Assembly (NCBI GenBank): GCA_019118845.1
Contig: DWYE01000065.1
Span: 1 to 62,689, forward strand
Direction: 5' to 3'
Source: Anaeromassilibacillus stercoravium
GTDB taxonomy: Bacteria > Bacillota > Clostridia > Oscillospirales > Acutalibacteraceae
DNA: 62,689 nucleotides
Shown here: positions 42,537 through 51,199 of the stretch, piece by piece
Layout of the letters: each line of letters begins with the position of its first letter
Position numbering within the stretch: the stretch's first letter is position 1
Notes under the pieces: generated by a model
Seen by the model: the letters and a program-made list of their open reading frames with translations, nothing else
Databases searched by the model: none
Told to the model about the DNA's origin: nothing
Translations under genes and position numbers: made by a program

Positions 42537-43976
42537 ATGATACTAGATTATATCGGCGTAAAGGAGATCAACGGCTCCTTGATCGTTCTGGACGATGTAG
42601 AAAATGCTTCCTTTGAAGAGGTGGTCGACATCCGCATGGATGACGGCACCATGCGGCAGGGCCGAATCGTACAGATGGAGGGCAAGCGCGTCGTCATCCA
42701 GGTATTTGAAGGGACGCGCGGCATTTCCCTCCAGAACACCCGCACACGGCTTCTGGGCCACCCGATGGAAATGCCCCTCTCCCCGGAAATTTTGGGGCGC
42801 GTGTTCGACGGCGCAGGCCGCCCGATCGACGGCTTGGGCGATATCTTCCCGCTCAAGCGCGCCAATATCAACGGCACCCCCATCAACCCGGTTTCCCGTA
42901 TCTATCCGAAGAACTACATCAACACCGGCATCTCCACCATCGATGTGCTGATGACGTTGATCCGCGGGCAGAAGCTGCCCATCTTCTCCGGTTCCGGCAT
43001 GAAGCACAATGAGCTTGCTGTCCAGATTGCACGCCAGGCGAAGATCAAAGACGCAAATGAGAACAACTTTGCCATCGTGTTTGCCGCTATGGGCGCCAAG
43101 AACGACGTGGCCGAATATTTCCGCCGCTCCTTCGATGAATCCGGCGTGCTGCAAAAGGTCGTTATGTTTTTGAACCTCTCCAACGACCCGATCATCGAAC
43201 GTATCCTGACGCCGCGCTGCGCCTTGACCGTCGCGGAATACCTCGCCTTTGAGCTCGGCATGCACGTGCTGGTCATCATGACGGATATGACCTCCTATGC
43301 GGAGGCGCTGCGTGAATTCAGCTCCAGCAAGGGCGAAATTCCCGGAAGAAAGGGCTACCCGGGCTACTTATATTCGGACCTCGCCTCCCTGTATGAACGC
43401 GCGGGCATGGTGCGCGGCAAAGAGGGGTCCGTCACACAGATCCCGATTTTGACCATGCCAAACGACGACGTCACACACCCGGTCCCCGACTTGACCGGTT
43501 ATATCACCGAAGGACAGATCGTTCTGGACCGCGCCTTGGACAACAGCGGCATCTATCCGCCGGTTTCCGTGCTGCCCTCCCTCTCCCGTCTGATGAAGGA
43601 CGGCATCGGCGCCGGATATACGCGCGAGGACCACTCGGCGCTCTCCAACCAGCTCTTCGCCGCCTATGCCAAGGTGATGGACGCGCGCTCGCTGGCCTCC
43701 GTCATCGGCGAAGAGGAACTCTCCCCGACGGACAAAAAGTATCTGGAATTTGGCAAACGCTTCGAGGAGCAATATGTCAACCAGGGCTTTAACGAGAACC
43801 GCAGCATTGAGCAAAGCCTGGATCTCGGCTGGACGCTGCTTGCCACGCTTCCACGCGAGGAGTTGGACCGTGTGGACGATGAACTGCTCGACAAATACTA
43901 TGAAAAGGCCAAAAAGCAGCTTGAAACAGAGGGAGAACGGGCGTCCCAGCCAGCGGCTGCGGGGCAAACCCCGTGA
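42537..43976 (+). CDS. atpB: V/A-type ATPase regulatory subunit B
   Basis: The non-catalytic head subunit alternating with A. The 479-residue product lacks a P-loop; the equivalent position reads FSGSGMKHNELA, as expected. DMTSYAEALREFSSSKGEIPGR and GYPGYLYSDLASLYERAG are the family signature. It follows atpA by 16 nt and precedes atpD by 32 nt. Confidence 0.97.
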   Translation: MILDYIGVKEINGSLIVLDDVENASFEEVVDIRMDDGTMRQGRIVQMEGKRVVIQVFEGTRGISLQNTRTRLLGHPMEMPLSPEILGRVFDGAGRPIDGLGDIFPLKRANINGTPINPVSRIYPKNYINTGISTIDVLMTLIRGQKLPIFSGSGMKHNELAVQIARQAKIKDANENNFAIVFAAMGAKNDVAEYFRRSFDESGVLQKVVMFLNLSNDPIIERILTPRCALTVAEYLAFELGMHVLVIMTDMTSYAEALREFSSSKGEIPGRKGYPGYLYSDLASLYERAGMVRGKEGSVTQIPILTMPNDDVTHPVPDLTGYITEGQIVLDRALDNSGIYPPVSVLPSLSRLMKDGIGAGYTREDHSALSNQLFAAYAKVMDARSLASVIGEEELSPTDKKYLEFGKRFEEQYVNQGFNENRSIEQSLDLGWTLLATLPREELDRVDDELLDKYYEKAKKQLETEGERASQPAAAGQTP

Positions 43977-44008
43977 TGCGGGGCTGATAAGGAAAAGAGG
44001 GCACCATT

Positions 44009-44635
44009 ATGGCAAATCAAGTTGTACCAACCAAGGGAAACCTTCTGGCGACCAAAAAATCCTTAGAGCTCTCCCGCACCGGGTTTGAACTGTTGGACCG
44101 CAAGCGCAACATCCTCATCCGCGAAATGATGGCACTGATCGACCGTGCCAATGCCATTCAAGGGAAAATCGACCGGACCTATGAGGATGCTTATGCGGCC
44201 CTACAGAGGGCCAACATCACCCTGGGTATCTGCGGCGAACTTTCCCAGACGGTCCCGCTGGACGACGGGTTGAACGTCGCCTACCGTAGCGTCATGGGCG
44301 TGGAAATCCCCATGGTCTCCCTGACGCCGCGCGAAATCCCGATCCCGTTTGGCCTGAACACCACCAACATCATGCTGGACGACGCTTACAGCAAATTTAA
44401 CGAGGTCAAGCGGCTGACGGCAGAGCTGGCTGAGGTGGAAAACAGCGTCTACCGGTTGGCAGACGCCATTAAAAAGACACAGAAGCGCGCCAACGCCCTC
44501 AAGAACATCATGATCCCCCGCTTTGAGGAGACCGTGAAATTCATCACAGATGCGTTGGAGGAAAAGGAACGCGAGGAGTTTTCCCGCCTGAAAGTCATCA
44601 AAAAGCAGAAGGCCGGAAAAACCGAATCCGCATAA
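44009..44635 (+). CDS. atpD: V/A-type ATPase central shaft subunit D
   Basis: Subunit D forms the rotating coiled-coil axle. The 208-residue product begins VPTKGNLLATKKSLELSRTGFELLDRKRNILIREM, the highly conserved N-terminal helix, and has a matching C-terminal helix (VYRLADAIKKTQKRANALKNI). It is the last gene of the operon and is followed by a strong terminator. Confidence 0.96.
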   Translation: MANQVVPTKGNLLATKKSLELSRTGFELLDRKRNILIREMMALIDRANAIQGKIDRTYEDAYAALQRANITLGICGELSQTVPLDDGLNVAYRSVMGVEIPMVSLTPREIPIPFGLNTTNIMLDDAYSKFNEVKRLTAELAEVENSVYRLADAIKKTQKRANALKNIMIPRFEETVKFITDALEEKEREEFSRLKVIKKQKAGKTESA

Positions 44636-44641
44636 AAGAAT

Positions 44642-44678
44642 GGCTGTCCCGGCGGTTTTTACCGGGGCAGCCGTTTTT
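44642..44678 (+). terminator. Terminator of the V/A-ATPase operon
   Basis: An 11-bp GC-rich stem (44642-44652 with 44662-44672, one G-T pair) with a 9-nt loop, then TTTTT at 44674-44678. It begins seven nucleotides past the atpD stop. Confidence 0.88.
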
Positions 44679-44725
44679 GCATATTTCTGCGGCGAAGCAG
44701 CCATAGGGCCAAAGGAATTCGATAA

Positions 44726-44760
44726 AAAGCGGCGGTGTGATTCTCTCACGCCGCCGCTTT
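44726..44760 (-). terminator. Terminator of ackA
   Basis: A 15-bp stem with one wobble pair (44726-44740 with 44746-44760) and a 5-nt loop. On the minus strand it is followed by a T run, 48 nt past the ackA stop. It stands back to back with the operon terminator on the other strand. Confidence 0.88.
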
Positions 44761-44807
44761 GCTGTATTTCTCATAAAAACGAATGGAACATTGCGCTTCA
44801 AACCGCT

Positions 44808-46064
44808 TTAGATGTCCTCTAGGTCAACAATGGTCTTGTCTTCTGTGGACGCATAGTTCAGCTTTTCCACGATCACCTTGGTATCGCGCGCAATGACCAG
44901 CTCCTCGTTGGTCGGGATGACGTAGACGGCAACCTGGGAATCAAACGTAGAGATCTTGCCTTCCTTGCCGCCGACCATCTCTTCGTTGCGCTCTGCATCG
45001 ATCTTCAGGCCGAGATAACGCAGACCGCGGCAGATCGCATAACGGTGGTGCGGCTGGTTCTCGCCCAGGCCGGCGGTGAACACGATGGCATCCAAGCCGT
45101 TCATGGCCGCCGCATACGCGCCGATCTGCTTGATGATCTGATAGGCCAGCATATCATGCGCCAGAATCGCGCGCGGGTTGCCCTCAATTGCCGCCTTCGT
45201 CACGTCGCGGTCATCGCTGGAGATCCCAGAAATACCCAATAGGCCGGACTTCTTATTCAAGACTTCGTCCATCTGCTGAGGGGTCAAATTCTCTTTCTCC
45301 ATGAGGAATGTGACGATGGACGGGTCCAAAGAACCGCAGCGCGTGCCCATCATAAAGCCGTCCAACGGCGTCAAGCCCATGCTGGTGTCGATAACGCGGC
45401 CATCCTGGATTGCGGCAATCGAAGAGCCGTTTCCGATATGGCAGGTCACCATTTTGATGTCCTCCAGCGGCTGGTGCATCAAATGCGCGCAATGACGGCT
45501 GACATACCGGTGGGAGGTTCCGTGGAAACCGTACCGGCGGATACCGTATTTCTCATAGTACTCATAGGGGATGGCATACATATATGCCTTGGGCGGCATG
45601 GTGGAATGGAAGGAAGTATCAAATACCACGACTTCCGGAACATCTTCCCCAAATACCTTTTCGCAGGCAAGGATACCATCCAATTCCGGGCCGTTGTGCA
45701 GCGGCGCCAACGGAATCAGGCTGCGGATTCCCTGGATCACCTCGTCGTTGACCAAAACGGATTTGCGGAATTTGGAACCGCCCTGTGCAACGCGATGTCC
45801 AATGGCGCTGACTTCGTCCAAATTCTTGATGACGCCCACCTTGGGGTCGGTCAATGCCTGCGTAACATGCATAAATGCATCCGTGTGATCCTTCATGGGC
45901 ACCTGCATCCGCTTGCCGCGGCCGTCGGACGTTTTATGAATAAAGATGCTGCCGTCCATACCGATTCTTTCGCAATTGCCCTTGGCCAGCATCCGCTCGC
46001 TGTCCATGTCGATCAGCTGGTACTTCAAAGAAGAACTACCGGCGTTAATAACCAAAACTTTCAT
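44808..46064 (-). CDS. ackA: Acetate kinase
   Basis: AckA interconverts acetyl phosphate plus ADP and acetate plus ATP, the ATP-yielding step of acetate fermentation. The 418-residue product starts MKVLVINAGSSSLKYQL and has the RYGFHGTSHRYV, MVTCHIGNGSSI, MGLTPLDGFMMGTR and FTAGLGENQPHHR signatures. It starts at ATG after AGGAGG. No phosphotransacetylase gene is adjacent. It is divergent from tmcAL across 213 bp. Confidence 0.97.
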   Translation of the reverse strand: MKVLVINAGSSSLKYQLIDMDSERMLAKGNCERIGMDGSIFIHKTSDGRGKRMQVPMKDHTDAFMHVTQALTDPKVGVIKNLDEVSAIGHRVAQGGSKFRKSVLVNDEVIQGIRSLIPLAPLHNGPELDGILACEKVFGEDVPEVVVFDTSFHSTMPPKAYMYAIPYEYYEKYGIRRYGFHGTSHRYVSRHCAHLMHQPLEDIKMVTCHIGNGSSIAAIQDGRVIDTSMGLTPLDGFMMGTRCGSLDPSIVTFLMEKENLTPQQMDEVLNKKSGLLGISGISSDDRDVTKAAIEGNPRAILAHDMLAYQIIKQIGAYAAAMNGLDAIVFTAGLGENQPHHRYAICRGLRYLGLKIDAERNEEMVGGKEGKISTFDSQVAVYVIPTNEELVIARDTKVIVEKLNYASTEDKTIVDLEDI

Positions 46065-46277
46065 TGGAAACCTCTCCTCCTGTTTTACAGCACACCGTCC
46101 CCAATAACAAGGGAGCTCCCTCCCGGACCGGCAGCGCTGCTCTTTTCATCCGATATTGTCGTTTGGATAAAACAGAAAAAAACGCTCTTCAACCAATTTT
46201 ATGTTCAAATAACCTGACAATATGGTATTATTATAATAGTACAAGAATCGAACAAATTCAAGGAGTTTTCCAAGGAA

Positions 46278-47477
46278 ATGCAGATTGCTGGAATGATTTG
46301 TGAATACAACCCCTTTCATTTGGGGCATCTTGCCCTCGTCGAGGAAACGCGCCGGCAGGGGGCCACGCATATTGCCGCCGTTATGAGCGGAAACTACGTG
46401 CAGCGCGGGGAACCGGCCCTGCTGGAAAAGCGTATGCGGGCCAAGCAAGCGCTGCGCTGCGGCGTGGACCTTGTGGTGGAACTCCCGCTTCCCTGGGCCA
46501 TGAGCACTGCGGAAACATTTGCACGGGGCGGCGTCTTTTTATTGGATTGCCTGGGAGCAGACGTCATCAGCTTTGGAAGTGAATGCGGAAACGCAGCCCT
46601 TCTGATAAAAGCGGCAAAAGATTTGCTTTCTTCAGAATTTCCGCCGCTTTTGCGGGAAGAACTACAGAACGGATGTACCTTTGCACGCGCGCGGGAACGC
46701 GCCTTAGCGCGCTTGTCCGGCCCAGAAACCGCCGCAGTCCTGCAAACCCCCAACAACACTCTGGGGGTGGAGTATTGCAAGGCGCTCCTGTCCCAGTCCT
46801 CCCCCATGCGTGTGTTTACCATGCAGCGGGTTGGCGCTTCGCACGATTCCTTCACTAGCGACGCCGAAACCGCCAGCGCCAGTTATATCCGTTCCCTCGC
46901 AGCGGGAGGCATGGATTTTGCCCCCTATATGCCCGTCCCCGCAGCGGAAATCCTTCAAGCAGAATTAGATGCCGGCCATGCGCCCGCCTCCTTGGAGCGG
47001 ATGGAACGCGCCATTCTGGCCAAACTAAGAACCATGGAACCGGAAGCTTTTGCCTGCCTTCCCGATATCAGCGAAGGGCTGGAAAACCGGTTGTATGCCG
47101 CGGCTCGAAAGGCCGCTTCCCTGGAAGAGCTCTATGCTTTGGTGAAGACCAAGCGCTATCCCCTGGCGCGGCTCCGCCGGTTGGTTCTTTCCGCCTTTTT
47201 GGGGGTCACTAACGCGCTCACCCAGAGCTTTCCCCCTTATGTGCGGATTCTTGGGATGAATCCCCGTGGGGCGGAAATTTTACATGTATCAAAAATGACG
47301 ACAAAACGCCCGATCATCGCCAATTCATCGGACATTTTATCTCTTGACAATATTGCGCAAAATGTGATTGAATTAGAGAGCCAATCCACGGATGTGTATT
47401 CCCTCTTTTTTCCAAACCCTTCCCCATGCGGGTTGGAATGGACTGCGGGAATATGCAAAGTGTGGGACAACATGTAG
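46278..47477 (+). CDS. tmcAL: tRNA(Met) cytidine acetate ligase
   Basis: TmcAL (formerly YlbM) makes N4-acetylcytidine at the wobble position of elongator tRNA-Met using acetate and ATP, through acetyl-adenylate. The 399-residue product begins with the nucleotidyltransferase-like IAGMICEYNPFHLGHLALVEE (HxGH type), MSGNYVQRGEPAL and SFGSECGNA, all characteristic. Length is normal. The gene uses acetate, the product of the divergent ackA. Confidence 0.93.
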   Translation: MQIAGMICEYNPFHLGHLALVEETRRQGATHIAAVMSGNYVQRGEPALLEKRMRAKQALRCGVDLVVELPLPWAMSTAETFARGGVFLLDCLGADVISFGSECGNAALLIKAAKDLLSSEFPPLLREELQNGCTFARARERALARLSGPETAAVLQTPNNTLGVEYCKALLSQSSPMRVFTMQRVGASHDSFTSDAETASASYIRSLAAGGMDFAPYMPVPAAEILQAELDAGHAPASLERMERAILAKLRTMEPEAFACLPDISEGLENRLYAAARKAASLEELYALVKTKRYPLARLRRLVLSAFLGVTNALTQSFPPYVRILGMNPRGAEILHVSKMTTKRPIIANSSDILSLDNIAQNVIELESQSTDVYSLFFPNPSPCGLEWTAGICKVWDNM

Positions 47478-47555
47478 CTTCCTTTCCAGCATGATTCCGT
47501 CTCTTTTGTGGAGCTACCGCAAGAAGAAATTCCAATTTGAAGGACGTGTCATTCT

Positions 47556-48485
47556 TTGGATCTTAAGGAAATTGATTTCGAAAACTATGGAAAGTGCGTG
47601 CAGCTGTCCAATGGGGTCATTGATCTTGTGGTAACCATCGATTGTGGACCGCGCATTGTACGCTTTGGATTTATTGGGAACGAAAATATTCTGTACAACG
47701 ACTTGGATCGCAAATTTAAAGTGCAGAACGAATTTATGGACGATTACTATTCAGAAGGCGCTGCCTGTTATTTTTATGGCGGCCACCGGCTGTGGCTCGC
47801 CCCAGAACGGATGCCGGAATCCTACTTTCCAGACAACGACCCCGTCATCTACGCCCTGCTTCCCGACGGTGTGACATTTTCCTCTGCCAAACAGAAAAAT
47901 AACGACGTGCAAACCCGCCTGGAAATTGTGATGGGGGATAATACCTCGGACGTCATGCTGGTCCACAGTGTAAAGAATTTTTCGAAAGAACGGCAGATGC
48001 TGTCTCTCTGGCCGATCACCATGGTGCGCGGCGGCGGCCTGGAAATCATCCCGCAGAACCGTGCCGATGAGGACGACGAACTCCTGCCAAACCGGGTGCT
48101 GACATTTTGGCCCTATACGGACCCGCGCGACGAGCGCCTCTATGTTGGCAACCGCTTCCTCACCCTACGGCACGACCCCTCGAACGGCCGGCCGCTCAAA
48201 CTGGGCACAAACAATACGCTGGGCTGGGCCGCCTATGTTGACCGGACGTACACGCTTATCAAGCACTTCGTATACTCGGATGCCGCCTATCCCGATTACG
48301 GCAGCTCCTTCGAGACCTATTGCAATGGGGACTATCTTTCGATGGAAACCATGAGCCCACTTTATCAGATCGAAGCGGGCGGCGCGCTCCGGCACGTGGA
48401 AAACCTTTCCCTGTTCCGCACCTACAGCGATGTGCATCCCACCGATGAAGACAGCATCCAACACTATATTGAAAATTTAAAATAG
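47556..48485 (+). CDS. DUF4380-like protein of unknown function
   Basis: A 309-residue soluble protein. The N-terminal NGVIDLVVTIDCGPRIVRFGF followed by GNENILYND, then GGHRLWLAPERMPESYFPDN, resembles DUF4380/galactose-mutarotase-like proteins, which often bind carbohydrate. The middle has LMLVHSVKNFS-like strands, the end VENLSLFRTYSDVHP. No signal peptide is seen. The start is a TTG at 47556 with AAGGA about 11 nt upstream, so it may be misplaced by a few codons. It follows tmcAL by 78 nt and ends in a perfect hairpin. A carbohydrate-related role is inference only. Confidence 0.7.
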   Translation: MDLKEIDFENYGKCVQLSNGVIDLVVTIDCGPRIVRFGFIGNENILYNDLDRKFKVQNEFMDDYYSEGAACYFYGGHRLWLAPERMPESYFPDNDPVIYALLPDGVTFSSAKQKNNDVQTRLEIVMGDNTSDVMLVHSVKNFSKERQMLSLWPITMVRGGGLEIIPQNRADEDDELLPNRVLTFWPYTDPRDERLYVGNRFLTLRHDPSNGRPLKLGTNNTLGWAAYVDRTYTLIKHFVYSDAAYPDYGSSFETYCNGDYLSMETMSPLYQIEAGGALRHVENLSLFRTYSDVHPTDEDSIQHYIENLK

Positions 48486-48502
48486 AATTACATTTCCATA
48501 TA

Positions 48503-48537
48503 GAAACACCGGCAAGCTTGTCGCTTGCCGGTGTTTC
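48503..48537 (+). terminator. Bidirectional terminator between the DUF4380-like gene and upp
   Basis: A perfect 15-bp hairpin (48503-48517 with 48523-48537, loop of 5) begins 17 nt past the plus-strand stop and is followed by TTCATTTCTT. It is also 18 nt beyond the upp stop on the minus strand, so both convergent genes can use it. Confidence 0.85.
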
Positions 48538-48555
48538 TTCATTTCTTCCTAAATA

Positions 48556-49188
48556 TCAAAGCGTTCCAAAGATACGGTCGCCCGCATCGCCCAAGCCCGG
48601 GACAATATAGCCGATCTCATTGAGATGATCGTCCACCGCTGCGCAGTAAATCTGCACATCGGGATGCGCCTCAGACAGCGCCTTGACGCCCTCGGGCGCC
48701 GCAATAATGCACATGAATTTGATGCTCTTGGGATTGCTGCGCTTGACAATGCTGATCGCATCAATCGCAGATCCACCGGTCGCAAGCATGGGATCGAGGA
48801 CGATCACATCGCGTTCCGTGATGTCCTGCGGCAGTTTGTTGTAGTATTCCACCGGCTGGAGCGTCTTGTGGTCGCGGTAGAGGCCGATATGGCCCACCTT
48901 AGCAGCTGGCACCATTTCCAACACGCCCTCCACCATGCCGAGGCCTGCGCGCAGGATCGGCACAAACGCCAATTTCCGGCCAGCGATCACTTTGGTGGTC
49001 GCCTCGCCCATCGGCGTCTCAATGTGTACTTCCTGGAGCGGAAGATCGCGCGTCGCCTCGTAGCACATCAGCATAGCGATCTCGCCCACCAGCTCGCGGA
49101 ACTCTTTGGAACCCGTATTCTTATCGCGCAGGAAGGTAAGCTTGTGTTGAATCAACGGATGGTCCATGACAAAAACCTGATTTTCCAT
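48556..49188 (-). CDS. upp: Uracil phosphoribosyltransferase
   Basis: Upp salvages uracil with PRPP to give UMP. The 210-residue product contains HKLTFLRDKNTGSKEFRELV at the start, VPILRAGLGMVEG and the PRPP-binding loop VLDPMLATGGSAIDAI, followed by GDAGDRIFGTL at the end. It is the last gene of the fhs-tsaE-tsaB-rpiB run, 95 nt after rpiB, where a separate promoter could lie. Confidence 0.97.
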   Translation of the reverse strand: MENQVFVMDHPLIQHKLTFLRDKNTGSKEFRELVGEIAMLMCYEATRDLPLQEVHIETPMGEATTKVIAGRKLAFVPILRAGLGMVEGVLEMVPAAKVGHIGLYRDHKTLQPVEYYNKLPQDITERDVIVLDPMLATGGSAIDAISIVKRSNPKSIKFMCIIAAPEGVKALSEAHPDVQIYCAAVDDHLNEIGYIVPGLGDAGDRIFGTL

Positions 49189-49283
49189 TTGTTTTCCCCC
49201 ATTTATATTCTGTAATGAATAACGTCCTATAATTTCGCAAAGGGAAATTTTGCCGCAGGACGGCCCCTTTCCCTGCTATCCGT

Positions 49284-49727
49284 TTACAGCTCTCCGCGTT
49301 CCACCGCAGCGATCTGATCGACCCTTCTCTGGTGGCGGCCCCCTTCAAATCCGGTCGACAGGAAAATCTTTACAAACTCTACCGCCTTTTGCTCGTCGAT
49401 CACCCGTCCCCCCATACAGAGGACATTTGCGTTGTTATGGCGGCGGGTCATCTCCACACAATAAGGATCTGCGCACACCGCCGCACGAACGCCCTGCACC
49501 TTGTTGGCCGCCATACTCATGCCAATGCCCGTACCGCAGCACAAGATCCCGAACTCGCCCTCGCCGTTTGCAACCCCATGCGCCACCTTGGAGGCGATGG
49601 GTACATAGTCGACCGACTCCGTATCAAACGTGCCAAAGTCCTTGCAGGCGATGTGATTCTGCTCCAAATAGTTTTTGATTGCGTCTTTCAATCCGACGCC
49701 GCCGTGATCGGCTCCTAATAAAATCAT
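49284..49727 (-). CDS. rpiB: Ribose-5-phosphate isomerase B
   Basis: RpiB interconverts ribose 5-phosphate and ribulose 5-phosphate. The 147-residue product has LLGADHGGVGLKDAI at the N-terminus, the catalytic cysteine in FGILCCGTGIGMSMAANK and the HNNANVLCMGGR motif. I start at the ATG at 49727 behind AAGGA. Ribose 5-phosphate feeds PRPP, the substrate of the next gene upp, so the pairing makes metabolic sense. Confidence 0.95.
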   Translation of the reverse strand: MILLGADHGGVGLKDAIKNYLEQNHIACKDFGTFDTESVDYVPIASKVAHGVANGEGEFGILCCGTGIGMSMAANKVQGVRAAVCADPYCVEMTRRHNNANVLCMGGRVIDEQKAVEFVKIFLSTGFEGGRHQRRVDQIAAVERGEL

Positions 49728-49751
49728 CAAATTCCTTCTTTCTATCGTTTC

Positions 49752-51182
49752 TCAGGCAACCCGGACCGAAAATTGCGGCACAGGCGTTCCCCCGTTTGGG
49801 GTCGCGTAAATGTAAGTCTGCGTCCCGGAAGCGTTTGCCGTAGCCGCAGCCGTAACCGCATAGATCGCATAGTTGCCGGAGGTTTTGGCCAATTTCACAC
49901 CCACAATGCCATTCCCCGAACTGACATAGGGCAACACCAGGGGTCCAGAGCCATTATAGGTCAGTTTAAAATAGTAGGTCTGGCCGGGGTTCAAGGTAAG
50001 CTGTCCGGTGGTATCGCTCTGATAAAGGTCTCCCTGGACTGTCAATGGGAACCGCGTGCTTCTTCCGCTTTCAGCAATGATTTCAATCTCCGTGTTTCCC
50101 TGCTGGAGCCCCTCCAACTGGAAATAATACGAGCCGTCCGTCTCTGCGCGCAATAACTTCACGCGCGCAACATTGCTGTCCACCGGGCGGGCGACCACAA
50201 TCTGGTTGGGCGAAGCGTTCACCTTGAACACATAGGTTGAACCCTTTTTACAAGTATACGAAGAGGTATCCACCGTCAACGCCGTATTCGAACGGTATTT
50301 TGTCTCCATCTGGGAGATGAACTGCCTCCAATCCATGTTATCCAAGATGGTGCTATAGGCCGGCGATGGCATGTGCTCCCAATTCCTGTGCTGGTTTTGG
50401 TTGTTTCCTGCCTTCATGTCGCTCGTCAACAGCATATCGACCGAATACCTGCCCGGCCGGTCCGGCGCGCTATCGTCCCAAGTGACGTCCACATGGTACC
50501 AGGTCCCGTCGAGCTGCACCGCGTTCCAGGCGTGGTTCATGGGGTCGCTCTCCACAATCGCACACGGGATCCCCAGCTGCTGCATCAGCAGCTCAAACGC
50601 CAGAGAGTATCCCTGGCAAACCGCCCGGCGGCTCACCAGCGCGCCGTAAGCGGTATAAGAACTTCTCGGAATAGTATCTGTCTGATAGTTTTCATAATCA
50701 TAGGCACAAGTCAAAGCAAGATAATTATGTACCTGCACCACCTTTTCGGTCGCCGTCATATTCGGGTCGATACAGGAGAGCGCAGCCTGCATGGATTGGG
50801 TCAGCTCTTCCCGCATCGTCTGGACGGTCGCCGGGTCGTATGTATTGCGTGGGATCATATCGACAACAATCCCGCTCCGGTTGACATGGAACGTACATCC
50901 CTCAACATAGAAAAGCCAGGGGTCTTCCCGCAAGATCGCGTCGTACAGATCGGAAAACTCCTGCTCCGTCAGCCCGTATTGTCCTAACTGAACGGACTCG
51001 CTCATATTGGACAGGGCCTGATGGATCGCATCCTTTGCCTGATCCAGATTGCTTATAGAAACCTGTTGCACAACAGATTGTGGGGCAGCGGCCGGTATAG
51101 TTGCTGCGAACGCTGCTGGACTCCAGCTGGAGGTCAAAAGGACGGCGGCCAAAAGGGCGCTAACAATTGGCCTTTTCTTCAT
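49752..51182 (-). CDS. Secreted transglutaminase-like protein with two C-terminal modules
   Basis: A 476-residue exported protein. Residues 1-26 are a signal peptide (MKKRPIVSALLAAVLLTSSW, then SPAAFA). Residues about 145-240 are a transglutaminase/protease-like domain with Cys189 in RAVCQGYS, His217 in MNHAWN and Asp232 in YHVDVTWDD, a plausible catalytic triad. Residues 303-384 and 386-476 are two beta-rich modules with the motif GxTYxFK near their starts; the same kind of module ends the large surface protein at 59333. Start chosen at MKKRP behind AAAGGGG. It lies 21 nt before rpiB and 17 nt after tsaB, inside a housekeeping run. A role in processing cell-wall peptides or proteins is inferred. 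Confidence 0.85.
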   Translation of the reverse strand: MKKRPIVSALLAAVLLTSSWSPAAFAATIPAAAPQSVVQQVSISNLDQAKDAIHQALSNMSESVQLGQYGLTEQEFSDLYDAILREDPWLFYVEGCTFHVNRSGIVVDMIPRNTYDPATVQTMREELTQSMQAALSCIDPNMTATEKVVQVHNYLALTCAYDYENYQTDTIPRSSYTAYGALVSRRAVCQGYSLAFELLMQQLGIPCAIVESDPMNHAWNAVQLDGTWYHVDVTWDDSAPDRPGRYSVDMLLTSDMKAGNNQNQHRNWEHMPSPAYSTILDNMDWRQFISQMETKYRSNTALTVDTSSYTCKKGSTYVFKVNASPNQIVVARPVDSNVARVKLLRAETDGSYYFQLEGLQQGNTEIEIIAESGRSTRFPLTVQGDLYQSDTTGQLTLNPGQTYYFKLTYNGSGPLVLPYVSSGNGIVGVKLAKTSGNYAIYAVTAAATANASGTQTYIYATPNGGTPVPQFSVRVA

Positions 51183-51199
51183 CTTTATCCCCTTTCCGG

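Noticed and set aside
46201..46240. Promoter for tmcAL at TATAAT 46232-46237
   Set aside because: The -10 is perfect but no -35 or TG extension stands at a workable distance, and the region is generally AT-rich.
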